From Limisphaerales bacterium (GTDB lineage Bacteria > Verrucomicrobiota > Verrucomicrobiia > Limisphaerales > AAA164-E04), in assembly GCA_024761205.1 (NCBI GenBank), contig JAMASS010000007.1, positions 102,074 through 166,073 of the forward strand: a stretch of 64,000 nucleotides of DNA, read 5' to 3'. Below, piece after piece: positions 40,540 to 51,400 of the stretch. Numbering within the stretch: the stretch's first letter is position 1; the number at the start of each line of letters is the position of its first letter. The notes under the pieces are model-generated. The model had not been told where the DNA came from and ran no database searches. It saw nothing but the letters and a program-made list of their open reading frames with translations. Made by a program: the position numbers and the translations under genes.

Positions 40540-42099
40540 ATGCCGCTGACTGTTTCGCTGCAATTCCCGACAGGGCGATACGCCGCGGCATCCTGGAGCG
40601 ATAAGGACACGGTGGAGTGGCCGCCCCATCCTGTCCGTCTTTGCCTAGGGCTCCTCGATGCTCTGCATAACGCCGGCAATCCGCCGGATGAACGCAAGGC
40701 TTTAGGCTGGCTTTGCGAACAAAAAGCGCCGGAAATCGTCATTCCTGCCGATCGTTGGACCGATGAACGTGTGATCGATGGGGTGTATGTTCCGCAAAAT
40801 CCCATCTACTCCGGCATGAAGAAACTGAAAGGGGTGAACCCCCCACTCAAGCCCCGTTCATTTCCTGTCGTGTTTCTGGATGCGGATCGTCCCACCGTCT
40901 TCTTTCGTTGGGCGGATGCGAATGTCCCGGAAGAAATCGATGGCGCATTCAAACGTTTGGTCGTCCGTCTTCCCCGTCTTGGCCATTCCAGTTCCCTGGT
41001 ATTCGCATCTTTGAGTGCCTCGCCGGACATCGATTCCGACTGGCGTATCTTCAGCGAGGCAGACCCTTCCGAGGCATCCGATCATTTCCGTGTTCCCTGG
41101 AGCGGATTGGTCAAATCCGCCGAAGACGCCTACGCTGCGGGAGACCGCGAGAACGAGATGAAAAAACTAATGGAAAAGGCGGCAAGCGAGGCGAGAAAAG
41201 ACAAACTACTCAAACCTTCTATGTCGTCGCGCGGGCGGCATGATCCTCGCCATCGCTGGGTTCGTTACATGGAAATGAATCCCGGTTCCAGAGTTTGCGA
41301 AACACCGTGGGATCGCAACGTGATCTTGTTGGAACAGACAAGAGGCAGTCGTCTGGGGTTGCAGAGCACTTGGCAAGTCACCGAAGTTCTCCACAAGACT
41401 CTGATCGACCGGTGGAGCCGGTCGCCTTCTCGGGAAAGCATGCCTCCCTGGATCAGCGGCCACGCATCCACCGGTCCGGTCCGTCACTGTCACTTGGCGC
41501 TATTTCCCCTGCCATTTGTCGGATACAAGCACGCGGACGGTCATCTGCTCGGTCTTGGTCTGGCCCTTCCGAAATTTGCGAAGATCGGTCTAACTCGGGA
41601 GCAATGGCGGTCGGATTGGCAAAAAGCCCGTGACGCATTACTCGGAGAGGAGGGTTCCCTGAAACTGGTGGCAGATAATCAAAGCTGGACAATGAGTCTT
41701 AAGCCAGTTTCCTCTCCCACACGGCAGCAGGCATTGAAGCCGCAACGATGGACGGAACCGGCTTGTGTCTGGCGGAGCATCACACCAGTGATTCTTCACC
41801 GGCATCCGAAACCGCATTTCAAAAAAGACCCGGCAGCTTGGAAAGAAAGCTGCAGGGCAATTTTGCGCGAAGCTTGCGAACAACTCTCTTTGCCCGCGCC
41901 ATTGGAGATAGAACCGCAGTTCGCTTCATCCGTGGCAGGAGCACCCTCTTCAGCCGCTTTTGCTCCACCGCCACCCCGGGTGGAGCGACCGCCACGGTTC
42001 CACATCCATGCCAGCCTGAAGTTTGCCGATCCCGTCGCAGGACCAATGCTTTTGGGGGCTGGGCGATACCGCGGCTATGGTCTTTTCGTTCCCTGCTAG
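40540..42099 (+). CDS. csb2: Type I-G Cas5-Cas6 (Csb2, GSU0054-like)
   Basis: The product has 519 residues. It begins LTVSLQFPTGRYAAASWSDKDTVEWPPHPVRL, the Csb2 signature, and ends with a glycine-rich RAMP loop GPMLLGAGRYRGYGLFVP. In type I-G, Csb2 combines the Cas5 role (holding the crRNA 5' handle) with the Cas6 role (cutting the repeat), so no separate cas6 is expected and none is present. The histidine-rich segment GHASTGPVRHCHLALFPLPFVGY is a candidate active-site region (inferred). It starts 3 bp after csb1 and ends 2 bp before cas3. Confidence 0.92.
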   Translation: MPLTVSLQFPTGRYAAASWSDKDTVEWPPHPVRLCLGLLDALHNAGNPPDERKALGWLCEQKAPEIVIPADRWTDERVIDGVYVPQNPIYSGMKKLKGVNPPLKPRSFPVVFLDADRPTVFFRWADANVPEEIDGAFKRLVVRLPRLGHSSSLVFASLSASPDIDSDWRIFSEADPSEASDHFRVPWSGLVKSAEDAYAAGDRENEMKKLMEKAASEARKDKLLKPSMSSRGRHDPRHRWVRYMEMNPGSRVCETPWDRNVILLEQTRGSRLGLQSTWQVTEVLHKTLIDRWSRSPSRESMPPWISGHASTGPVRHCHLALFPLPFVGYKHADGHLLGLGLALPKFAKIGLTREQWRSDWQKARDALLGEEGSLKLVADNQSWTMSLKPVSSPTRQQALKPQRWTEPACVWRSITPVILHRHPKPHFKKDPAAWKESCRAILREACEQLSLPAPLEIEPQFASSVAGAPSSAAFAPPPPRVERPPRFHIHASLKFADPVAGPMLLGAGRYRGYGLFVPC

Positions 42100-42101
42100 T
42101 C

Positions 42102-45089
42102 ATGCCTGAACTCCCCGAATTCGCAAAGTTCTTCTCTTCACTGTGGGAATGCGATGGTCCTTTTCCCTGGCAGAAACGCCTGGCCAGGAGGTTGTGTGAA
42201 ACCGGCAGGTGGCCCAAATGGATCACGCTGCCCACCGGCACGGGAAAGACGGCCTGCCTGGACATCGCCATCTACCATCTCGCCACTCAAGCTCACCTCT
42301 CTCTGCGCGAGCGCTCTGCACCCGCTCGCATCGTGTTTGCGGTGAATCGTCGCATCGTGGTCGACGGAGCGTTTGAGCGCATGCATAAAATTGCCGATAA
42401 ATTGCAGAAGGCCTGCAAAGACCAAACAGACACGCTGCATCCGATTGCCAAGGCTCTCCAAAACATGGCCAAAGACGAGCGTGCGGTGCCTCTCGATGTC
42501 TATCCGCTGCGAGGCGGAATGTTTACCGACCGCGCCTGGGCGCGTACACCCACACAGCCCCTAGTTCTCACCACCACGCTCGATCAGCTCGGTTCCCGGT
42601 TGCTTTTTCGCGGCTACGGCGTGTCGAAATACGCCCGCCCGCTGCATGCCGCCCTCCTGGCGAACGACGCGCTGCTGATGCTGGATGAAGCCCACACATC
42701 CAAAGCTTTTTCGCAGACACTGGCTGCCATTGACAAATTTCGATCTAGGGGAAGCGAACCACTGCACACCCCATTTCACTCGGTTCAATTAACCGCGACA
42801 CCGCCGAAAGACGCAGTCGATCCTTTCGAACTCGATGAGGAAGATGGCCAGAATTCGATTCTCAAGGCCCGAATCGTCGCCTCCAAGCCTACAAAACTGA
42901 TTCGCGTTGCTGGCGCGACAGGAAAAAAGCGCCACACGAAGCTGGCAACCGAAATGGTAAGCAAAACCAACGAGCAACTAGCAAAAGGCATCCGCCACAT
43001 CCTCATCGTTGCCAATCGCGTCGCGACCGCCGAAAAAATCTTCGACAAACTCAAATCCAGCCAAAACGACCAGGGGCGACACACGGCAATTCAATTGCTC
43101 ACCGGACGCCAGCGCCCACTCGATCACGAACAATGGATAGACGACATCAAGCACCGGATGAAACCCGATGCCCCCCCCAAACCAAGCGAACCGCTCGTGG
43201 TGGTCGCCACCCAATGCATCGAAGTGGGAGCCGATTACGATTTCGATGCACTCCTCACCGAACTCGCGCCTCTCGACTGTTTGCGCCAGCGCATGGGCAG
43301 ACTAAACCGAACGGGACGATCGATCAGCGCCGCCGCGTTTATTTTTGCACCGGAAGAAGCCTTGGAACCGAAATCCGATGATCCGCTCTACGGCAGCTCG
43401 CTGGTTGAAACATGGAAATTCCTCGAAAAAGCCCGTGAAGATGAAAAGAGCAACTCCATCGATTTCGGGGTCGAGGCGTTCCAAGCGCATCTAACCGGCC
43501 AAGACATTCAGCCCCTGCTCGCCCCGGTGGCGGACGCGCCGATCTTGATGCCGGCGCATCTCGACCTCCTCTGCCAGACCTCGCCCGCGCCCCACGCCGA
43601 GCCGTCCCCCTCTCTCTACATCCACGGTCCGGACCGCGACTGTCCCGAGGTGCACATTGTCTTTCGCGCCGATATCGATAATAGTGACGACTCGGTGGCC
43701 AACTTAATCGAAGCCCTTCCCCCGCTTTCCACTGAGGCCGCCACGGTGCCGCTGTATCTTATGCAGCAACTGTGGGAGAATCACGACAACCTCGACGAAA
43801 TCACCGATGACACGGGTGACATTCCGAGCAAGAACATTTCGAGCGAGAAAGACAAGTCACCGACAACACCAATTCGAGCGTGGCGATACTGGGAAAAAGA
43901 GGCCGAGAAAAAAGAGGCCAAGAAAATCAAGAACTTCGATGAAATCCGCCCGGGTGACTTCGTGATCTTGCCCACAGGATCCAAGCTACTGGCAAAATTC
44001 ATTTCCTCCCCCTCGGAGGATGCGAGTCCCTGGTCTGTTGACCAATACGAACGCGCCCATCTCGCAGCGAGAGACAAACTGCGAATTCGTTTTCACAAAG
44101 GCATCATTGAAGCGATCAAAAATGAGCTCAACGGCGCTGGCGACGGCGAAGAAGCGTTTCGCGGTCTTGTCGACCCGCTCCTCGAACCCGACGACGACGA
44201 AACAAGGGACGTCATGCGGGACAAGTGGAAGAACGCCATCCCTGAAATCGCGCGGCTATTGGCGAACAAACTTCCGAACAACCATCCGTGGAAAAAGATA
44301 TGGAAACATGCCGCCGAGAAAGCCAATCAAACCAATCTCGAAAAATGGGAAGTCGTTCCCATGCCCGATGAGGGACCGGACGGCGTCATCCTCGAATACC
44401 GTAAGCGCGTTGGAAGCACAAAATGGCCGATTGATCCGGATGACTTGGAGATTCGCTCGACCACAGCCGATAGGGAGGTTCTGCTTGAAGATCACAGCCA
44501 AGGCGTTGCCCGGCGCGCCAAGGAAAACGGAGCTGGCTTAACGGACACCATCGTTTCCACCTTATCCGATGCCGGACTTTGGCACGATCTGGGAAAACGC
44601 GATCCGCGGTTTCAGGCTCTGCTCCAAGGCGTTAGCCGCTTCGCCGTGAACAACCGGCGCCTGTTGGCCAAGAGCGATGGCGGGTTTCGCCCCAACCATT
44701 TCGAGGCCTTTTACGATAAACAATCCGGTCTGCCCGAAGGCTTTCGCCACGAGTTGCTGTCAACCCTCATCCTGAGCCAATCCGAATCGATAAAAAACCA
44801 TCCTGAACGAGACTTGCTTTTGCATCTGACAGCAAGCCACCACGGTCGCTGCCGAGCTTTGGCTCCGATCATCGCAGATCCGGAACCCGAGCCTTTTCGG
44901 GCCGAAGTAGACTCCGAAACCGTCAACTACGCGGGAACCGACTATCCCCTTGCCCACTTCGAAGCGGGCGTCACCCGGCGGTTTTGGACACTCACACGCC
45001 GCTTTGGCTGGTGGGGTCTTCCCTACCTCGAAACATTGCTGCGCCTCGCCGACCAGCGCGAGAGTGCTTCTCCATCTCCCAACCCTTGA
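42102..45089 (+). CDS. cas3: Cas3 helicase-nuclease, type I-G architecture (helicase then HD)
   Basis: 995 residues from the ATG at 42102 (MPELPEFAKFFSSLW); the open frame extends upstream only as a shadow of csb2. Superfamily 2 helicase motifs: TGTGKT (45-50), DEAH (195-198), TATPP, and the motif VI-like QRMGRLNRTGR. The HD nuclease lies at the C-terminus rather than the N-terminus: His798 (EDHSQG), HD at 828-829 (LWHDLGK), HH at 913-914 (ASHHGR), and Asp984 (LADQR). This order is the mark of type I-G Cas3. All catalytic residues appear intact, so the protein should unwind and degrade target DNA. Confidence 0.94.
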   Translation: MPELPEFAKFFSSLWECDGPFPWQKRLARRLCETGRWPKWITLPTGTGKTACLDIAIYHLATQAHLSLRERSAPARIVFAVNRRIVVDGAFERMHKIADKLQKACKDQTDTLHPIAKALQNMAKDERAVPLDVYPLRGGMFTDRAWARTPTQPLVLTTTLDQLGSRLLFRGYGVSKYARPLHAALLANDALLMLDEAHTSKAFSQTLAAIDKFRSRGSEPLHTPFHSVQLTATPPKDAVDPFELDEEDGQNSILKARIVASKPTKLIRVAGATGKKRHTKLATEMVSKTNEQLAKGIRHILIVANRVATAEKIFDKLKSSQNDQGRHTAIQLLTGRQRPLDHEQWIDDIKHRMKPDAPPKPSEPLVVVATQCIEVGADYDFDALLTELAPLDCLRQRMGRLNRTGRSISAAAFIFAPEEALEPKSDDPLYGSSLVETWKFLEKAREDEKSNSIDFGVEAFQAHLTGQDIQPLLAPVADAPILMPAHLDLLCQTSPAPHAEPSPSLYIHGPDRDCPEVHIVFRADIDNSDDSVANLIEALPPLSTEAATVPLYLMQQLWENHDNLDEITDDTGDIPSKNISSEKDKSPTTPIRAWRYWEKEAEKKEAKKIKNFDEIRPGDFVILPTGSKLLAKFISSPSEDASPWSVDQYERAHLAARDKLRIRFHKGIIEAIKNELNGAGDGEEAFRGLVDPLLEPDDDETRDVMRDKWKNAIPEIARLLANKLPNNHPWKKIWKHAAEKANQTNLEKWEVVPMPDEGPDGVILEYRKRVGSTKWPIDPDDLEIRSTTADREVLLEDHSQGVARRAKENGAGLTDTIVSTLSDAGLWHDLGKRDPRFQALLQGVSRFAVNNRRLLAKSDGGFRPNHFEAFYDKQSGLPEGFRHELLSTLILSQSESIKNHPERDLLLHLTASHHGRCRALAPIIADPEPEPFRAEVDSETVNYAGTDYPLAHFEAGVTRRFWTLTRRFGWWGLPYLETLLRLADQRESASPSPNP

Positions 45090-45097
45090 GCACGACC

Positions 45098-46039
45098 ATG
45101 CCTAACGCCGAACACTCGATTGAACTGAAGGGGCTTCATGAAGACAACCCACGGGATTTCCTTGCTGCGTTAGGATTGCTGCGGCTAGTTGCTCTTCTTT
45201 GGCCGCAACTCCACGCACGAATGGGATGGTGCGGCGACCCAATGACCGCAAAGGTTGTGACGGCTAGCCCCCTGCCCGGCGATTGGAACGAGAGAGCGGT
45301 AACTTCGCTGCAAGACTTGTTGGAACACGATCCCGACCCGATCCGGCACGGCAACGTCATTAAGACAACAGTGAACTGCTATCGTGAAGCAGCCAAGCGT
45401 GCATTGCGATTTCGAGAGAACCAATGCGAACTGGCGGATCTCCCTTCCCTCCTCTACGCTGCCTATTCCTCGCAGATAGAACCAAAGGGCGCAAAAAAGA
45501 TAAAGGAGGGAAAGGAGATCGAGCCGAGCTGGTTTTCATTCGCGAACGGCCAAAGTGGTAAGAATCTGTTAAAAGATGTTGGCGAATTAATCCAATCGAT
45601 CGATGGCTCCGAACTGCTGAACACGCTGAAAGGCGAGGCGTCACCAAAGGAAGCAAAGGCACTCCGCTGGAATCCAATGGAGTTCCGTGCAGCGGCCTAC
45701 CGAGGCCCCGATCCTGGAGACAATGCGAAAGGCGATACGACTCTCGATTTTCCGGCATTCAATGTCCTTGCCTTCATCGGACTGACATTCTTTCCATCCG
45801 TGCCAACGCGCGATGGAGGGAAGACGCTGGGGTGTGTGGAAAAGCCCAACCAAAAGTACTTTCAGTGGCCCATCTGGGAAGTTCCGCTGGGGTGTGACGA
45901 ACTTGCCACGCTCCTACAGACATCGCTGCAGGACATCAAAAGCAATCGCCATCAAGGCGTCGTTTGCATGTGGAGAAGCCGGAAGTTCTATCCTGATCAG
46001 TATGGGGTTTATTTCTCGCCGGCTAAAGTGGCAAGTTGA
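45098..46039 (+). CDS. Small type I-G Cas8 subunit (Cas8u2/GSU0052-like)
   Basis: 313 residues from the ATG at 45098 (MPNAEHSIELKGLHEDNPRDFLAALGLLRL). IELKGL..DNPRDFLAALGLLRLV followed by ARMGWCGD is the typical start of the small I-G/I-U Cas8 family found between cas3 and cas4-cas1; it is less than half the size of the Csx17-type large subunit of other I-U variants. LDFPAFNVLAFIGLTFFPS and CMWRSRKFYPDQ are conserved-looking core segments. As large subunit it would help recognise the PAM and recruit Cas3 (inferred from other type I systems). It begins 8 bp after the cas3 stop. Confidence 0.85.
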   Translation: MPNAEHSIELKGLHEDNPRDFLAALGLLRLVALLWPQLHARMGWCGDPMTAKVVTASPLPGDWNERAVTSLQDLLEHDPDPIRHGNVIKTTVNCYREAAKRALRFRENQCELADLPSLLYAAYSSQIEPKGAKKIKEGKEIEPSWFSFANGQSGKNLLKDVGELIQSIDGSELLNTLKGEASPKEAKALRWNPMEFRAAAYRGPDPGDNAKGDTTLDFPAFNVLAFIGLTFFPSVPTRDGGKTLGCVEKPNQKYFQWPIWEVPLGCDELATLLQTSLQDIKSNRHQGVVCMWRSRKFYPDQYGVYFSPAKVAS

Positions 46040-46143
46040 CGATGGTTTCCATGTCCGAATCACCATCCCATGATCATCCGCCGAGGCCGAAGATTTAATT
46101 GGACGCCTCCACTGGAGTCGCATTTATCTCAACCTCTTTCGGC

Positions 46144-47940
46144 ATGGGCAATCAACTTTCCGCCACGCTACCCGAGGATTGGGCGACGGTCGACATGGTG
46201 GCGCAATTCGCCTATTGCCCCCGCCGGTTTCATCTCATGTATATCGAGGGACGTTGGGAAGACAACACCCACACGCTCGAAGGCAAGATCACACATCGCC
46301 GGGTAGACCGCGTGGACCACCTGCTGCCGGAAGCCGGCAAGAAGACCAACGACAATTCCGAAACCTTGCCAGACTCCGACGGAGTGGAAGACGATGACCC
46401 GCCCCCGGAAATCGCTCGCAGCGTTTCATTGGGCAGCGCAGAGATCGGGCTCCTAGGCAAACTCGATCTCGTCTCCGCCGATCCCGAAGGAGGCGAGGCG
46501 ATCCCCGTTGAGACCAAGAAAGGCAGAGTGCCGCCAACCCCAGAACGAAGCTACCCCCCCGAGCGCGCCCAGTTGATGGCGCAGGGGTTGCTCCTTCGAG
46601 CGCATGACTATCAGAGCAACCACGGATACATCTACTACGCCGCCAGCCGATCTCGGGTGAGGATCGAGTTTACCGCCGAACTCGAAGCGGAAACCCGTGA
46701 GATTATCGCCACCGTGCGGACCGAACGTTCGGCAAGTCGAATGCCTCCGCCACTCGAAGACAGCCCGAAATGCTGGAATTGCTCACTATGCGGCATCTGT
46801 CTGCCAGATGAGACCAACGCCTTGAGATCTTCAGGCGAAAACGAAAAGCCCAGCCCTTCCGCTGACTCCAAACCCGATCAATCCGCCGGGCCGGATATCC
46901 GCCGCTTATTCGCTGCACGTGATCGGGCCATTCCGTTCTACATCCAAGAACAAGGAGCGAAAGTCGGTAAACAAGGCCAGCGGCTCACCGTCACCAAATC
47001 GAGCAAACTCATCGGCAGCGCTCGGCTGATCGAAATCAGCCAGCTCATCCTCATAGGCAATATCCAAATATCCGCTCAGGCACTTCACCTCATGATGGAA
47101 AAAGGTCTTCCCGTTGTCCACTTCTCCACCGGGGGATGGTTCCACGGCATCAGCCATGGCATAACCATTGAAAACGCCTACTCCCGGTCCGCCCAATTTG
47201 CAGCGGCTGCCAAACCGGACCGCTGCGCAACCTTTGCGCGGAAACTAGTCGAAACCAAAACCCTCAATCAGCGAGCCCTGCTGATGCGAAACGGCAACGG
47301 AAGGAAAAAAAAACAAGTTGTGAACGAACTTGCCCGTCAACTCAAACTTTGGCACCGCAAATCAGCAAATCAGGCAACATCTCTCGCAGAAATCCGGGGG
47401 CTAGAAGGGCAGGCGGCGGCACTTTATTTTTCAGCGTTCGCCTCGATGCTCAAAACCACCGAACTGGAACCTTTTCATTTCAACTCCCGCAACCGGCGCC
47501 CTCCCCTCGATCCAGTGAACGCACTCCTTTCCTTTACCTATGCAGTACTGGCGAAAGAATGCGTTGTCGCCCTTTGGGCCGAGGGCCTCGATCCATGGTG
47601 GGGGCTCTACCACCAGCCCCGTCACGGGCGCCCCTCGCTGGCACTAGACCTCATGGAACCATTCCGGCCGATCATCGCAGACAGCGTCGTGATCACCGCC
47701 ATCAACACCGGCATGGTCGGAGCGAAAGACTTTGTAACAAATTCCAACGGCTGCGCCCTCCGTCCGACAGGCCGGAAAAGCCTTCTTCGAGCCTGGGAAC
47801 ACAGGCTCGACCAACTCTACACACACCCGCTATTCAACTATCGCTGCTCCTGGCGCACCATCCTGCGCATTCAGGCAAGACTACTCACTCGCTGGCTGCG
47901 TGGCGACATCCCCGAAATCCCATGGCCCACCGTTCGTTGA
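46144..47940 (+). CDS. cas4-cas1: Cas4-Cas1 fusion, adaptation integrase with PAM-processing nuclease
   Basis: 598 residues from the ATG at 46144; a TTG at 46099 is possible but adds a non-family leader. The Cas4 half has FAYCPRRFH (Cys25) and a C-terminal cysteine cluster CWNCSLCGIC (210-219) for an Fe-S cluster, plus RecB-nuclease residues in GKLDLV (Asp108) and PVETKKG (Glu123, Lys125). The Cas1 half starts near residue 250 and carries the catalytic Glu421 (RGLEGQAA), His490 (GLYHQPRHG) and acidic residues in LDLMEPFRP. Fusion of Cas4 to Cas1 is usual in type I-G and couples PAM trimming to integration. The last 19 bp overlap cas2. Confidence 0.95.
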   Translation: MGNQLSATLPEDWATVDMVAQFAYCPRRFHLMYIEGRWEDNTHTLEGKITHRRVDRVDHLLPEAGKKTNDNSETLPDSDGVEDDDPPPEIARSVSLGSAEIGLLGKLDLVSADPEGGEAIPVETKKGRVPPTPERSYPPERAQLMAQGLLLRAHDYQSNHGYIYYAASRSRVRIEFTAELEAETREIIATVRTERSASRMPPPLEDSPKCWNCSLCGICLPDETNALRSSGENEKPSPSADSKPDQSAGPDIRRLFAARDRAIPFYIQEQGAKVGKQGQRLTVTKSSKLIGSARLIEISQLILIGNIQISAQALHLMMEKGLPVVHFSTGGWFHGISHGITIENAYSRSAQFAAAAKPDRCATFARKLVETKTLNQRALLMRNGNGRKKKQVVNELARQLKLWHRKSANQATSLAEIRGLEGQAAALYFSAFASMLKTTELEPFHFNSRNRRPPLDPVNALLSFTYAVLAKECVVALWAEGLDPWWGLYHQPRHGRPSLALDLMEPFRPIIADSVVITAINTGMVGAKDFVTNSNGCALRPTGRKSLLRAWEHRLDQLYTHPLFNYRCSWRTILRIQARLLTRWLRGDIPEIPWPTVR

Positions 47941-48245
47941 CCAACAACCGCCGGCTTTGCCTTTGCACTTACGACATCGCCTCAACCGGTGACGGAGACA
48001 AGCGCAGAGCCAAACTCTTCGAATTACTTTGCGACTACGGCGAACACATCCAATACAGCGTGTTCCTCTGCGAACTGACGGCTGGCGAACATATCCGAAT
48101 ACTCGCAGCCGCCCAAGCCATCCTCCATGAAAGCAAAGACCAACTACTCATTCTCGACATCGGCCATGACCGCTTCGATTGGACCACACGTCTCCACTGC
48201 GTGGGAAAAACATGGACACCACAAGTGCGATCATTCATCATCTAA
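47922..48245 (+). CDS. cas2: Cas2
   Basis: The product has 107 residues starting at the ATG 47922, overlapping the end of cas4-cas1 in another frame. LCLCTYDIASTGDGDKRRAKLFELLCDYGEHIQYSVFLCELTAGE is the Cas2 ferredoxin-like core (YDI, Asp for metal; QYSVFLCEL). Cas2 bridges two Cas1 dimers during spacer integration. It is the last cas gene before the leader and array. Confidence 0.95.
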   Translation: MAHRSLTNNRRLCLCTYDIASTGDGDKRRAKLFELLCDYGEHIQYSVFLCELTAGEHIRILAAAQAILHESKDQLLILDIGHDRFDWTTRLHCVGKTWTPQVRSFII

Positions 48246-48445
48246 AACCAACACCAAAATACCGGCAGAGCACCCCTGCGAGCACCCCAGTGGTGCGACA
48301 TCATCCAGACCCTCTCGCGCACCTTGATAATCAACCACATCCGCTCCCGCACAAAGAATATGAGTTGATTCCTGACCGCGCTTGATTAAGATCGCTCGCA
48401 AACATCCCGCCCGAAACCGGTATTTCGAGGCTTTTGTGACACACT
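48246..48445 (+). promoter_or_regulatory. CRISPR leader
   Basis: 200 bp between cas2 and the first repeat. It contains a 9-bp direct repeat GAGCACCCC (48268-48276 and 48280-48288) and a promoter-like pair TTGATT (48365-48370) and TAAGAT (48387-48392), 16 bp apart, about 50 bp upstream of the array. The position next to cas2, and the decayed repeats at the far end, place the leader here and transcription on the plus strand. Confidence 0.6.
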
Positions 48446-51400
48446 ATTTCCGCGCCATCAAACGCGCGGTCACATTGAAGGAATCGTTGCCGCCGACATA
48501 TGCAGCCAAATTCGAGTATTTCCGCGCCATCAAACGCGCGGTCACATTGAAGGTGGCTTGTTCGCGGCGATTTGTCCGAGGGCCTCCTATTTCCGCGCCA
48601 TCAAACGCGCGGTCACATTGAAGGCGTCTCTCTCGGTTGCCAGTCACCGAGAGGATCAACATTTCCGCGCCATCAAACGCGCGGTCACATTGAAGGGAGT
48701 CCACCGAGTGCATTGGCCCTTGTCGTGTGTCTCATTTCCGCGCCATCAAACGCGCGGTCACATTGAAGGCGGGTTCGCGACCATCAACCCTCAACACTAC
48801 CGGAAGATTTCCGCGCCATCAAACGCGCGGTCACATTGAAGGACATCATAGGCGACGACGACAGAGCCAGCCTGGAAAATTTCCGCGCCATCAAACGCGC
48901 GGTCACATTGAAGGATAAGCGACGGCAGACCTGTTGCCCTGGACCGGCGCGCATTTCCGCGCCATCAAACGCGCGGTCACATTGAAGGACCCTCGATGGA
49001 CAAGCAATGACCTGGCCGTCATACGATTTCCGCGCCATCAAACGCGCGGTCACATTGAAGGATGGCCACCGAGTGACAAGCGCTCGGTGATCCACCCATT
49101 TCCGCGCCATCAAACGCGCGGTCACATTGAAGGGAGTCACCGAGCGCTGCACACGAGCGCTTGCCGCTCGGATTTCCGCGCCATCAAACGCGCGGTCACA
49201 TTGAAGGGCAACCCTAGCAGCAAAGCGGCAAAAGCTTGGGGCGATTTCCGCGCCATCAAACGCGCGGTCACATTGAAGGGAGTGCGTGCGGGTGACATGG
49301 CAAACCGCATCACCCGATTTCCGCGCCATCAAACGCGCGGTCACATTGAAGGGTGTCCGTGTCCGGGCGTGGACGTCCGGGCGTGGCATTTCCGCGCCAT
49401 CAAACGCGCGGTCACATTGAAGGAACCGGAGCCATGCGATCGATAAGGGGGAGAACAGCATTTCCGCGCCATCAAACGCGCGGTCACATTGAAGGTTGCT
49501 TGAGTTGCAAGATCTGTGGCCGCATGGTTTCATTTCCGCGCCATCAAACGCGCGGTCACATTGAAGGCTACCTCCCGGCGATGCCGCGAATTGCAGGAGA
49601 AACATTTCCGCGCCATCAAACGCGCGGTCACATTGAAGGTTGATCCAGGCCCAGCCCCCCATCGCACTCCAGGCCATTTCCGCGCCATCAAACGCGCGGT
49701 CACATTGAAGGGCGGGAGAGGGTTGGGTCCCCGGGGTGGCAGTGAAGAGATTTCCGCGCCATCAAACGCGCGGTCACATTGAAGGATTGGCTTGCTGATA
49801 TTCAGCATGACCGCGATCAGGATTTCCGCGCCATCAAACGCGCGGTCACATTGAAGGCACTTCACCCAGGGCAAGCGCTGCACACACCGAGGATTTCCGC
49901 GCCATCAAACGCGCGGTCACATTGAAGGACGCGATTCGTGACGGAGGATGGCGTTGAGCATCCGAATTTCCGCGCCATCAAACGCGCGGTCACATTGAAG
50001 GGAACCTTCGACCGGCCGGCAACCTGGACCAATGGCTATTTCCGCGCCATCAAACGCGCGGTCACATTGAAGGAGGAAGTTGACTTTCCTAGATTGTCGC
50101 CCGAGCAGCGAATTTCCGCGCCATCAAACGCGCGGTCACATTGAAGGATACTCGGTCCTTTATCCAGCGACGAATCGGGGACATTTCCGCGCCATCAAAC
50201 GCGCGGTCACATTGAAGGTGTTTCATGCCGGGAGCCGCGGAAACGCGAGAAGACATTTCCGCGCCATCAAACGCGCGGTCACATTGAAGGCGCGGAGAGG
50301 AGCTGGCTAATGGGAAGGCGTAGGAAATTTCCGCGCCATCAAACGCGCGGTCACATTGAAGGAGGGGGGGCTTCATCACCCCAGTTGTCCCTCTTGACAT
50401 TTCCGCGCCATCAAACGCGCGGTCACATTGAAGGCACTTGGCGGGCGCCCACGCCAAGGGATAGGGCAAATTTCCGCGCCATCAAACGCGCGGTCACATT
50501 GAAGGCAACTGTCGGATGCTCGGTCCCGTCCTCGGTCACGAATTTCCGCGCCATCAAACGCGCGGTCACATTGAAGGAAACAACGCCAGCGCGAAGTGCG
50601 CCGACCCATGGAAATTTCCGCGCCATCAAACGCGCGGTCACATTGAAGGGTTTGGCAATATCGGTTCGGATGAACTGATCGAAAGATTTCCGCGCCATCA
50701 AACGCGCGGTCACATTGAAGGCTCGTAGAGGACGTTTTCTAGGTTGGCTCTGTCGTATTTCCGCGCCATCAAACGCGCGGTCACATTGAAGGAGGCAATG
50801 CGCAAGATTCGCGCATGGTTGATTTCGCATTTCCGCGCCATCAAACGCGCGGTCACATTGAAGGAACCAAGCGCTAGCGGCAACCCAACCCGCCAAGCGA
50901 TTTCCGCGCCATCAAACGCGCGGTCACATTGAAGGAAGTCGGGATCAAATGTCCCCGATTCGCCGCTGAAATTTCCGCGCCATCAAACGCGCGGTCACAT
51001 TGAAGGTTTGCGAGTCACCCGGCCTTCATTATGAAGGATAAAATTTCCGCGCCATCAAACGCGCGGTCACATTGAAGGATCGCTTGGATGAAGTTCAGCG
51101 TGACCTATCTAAGGATTTCCGCGCCATCAAACGCGCGGTCACATTGAAGGGCTTCCTGGTGATTGAGCGGCCCGAGGCCATCGGGTTGAATTTCCGCGCC
51201 ATCAAACGCGCGGTCACATTGAAGGGCTTGAATCAAGCCTTAGCAGACTGTGATGCTGCGAATTTCCGCGCCATCAAACGCGCGGTCACATTGAAGGTAC
51301 TCCTCAGCCCCCTCAGCATGCGGTTGTCGGCGCATTTCCGCGCCATCAAACGCGCGGTCACATTGAAGGCATAATCAGCCTCACAGCTAATGCGAGCCCG

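Noticed and set aside
41748..42101. Upstream extension of cas3 by 118 codons
   Set aside because: It overlaps csb2, whose frame carries the conserved RAMP C-terminus; the Cas3 family begins at the ATG 42102.
42102..45089. Possible loss of Cas3 nuclease function because no HD motif is at the N-terminus
   Set aside because: In type I-G the HD domain is C-terminal, and all its metal-binding residues are present at residues 798-984.
47349..47921. Upstream extension of cas2 by 191 codons
   Set aside because: It overlaps the Cas1 catalytic domain in another frame; Cas2 proteins are about 90-110 residues.
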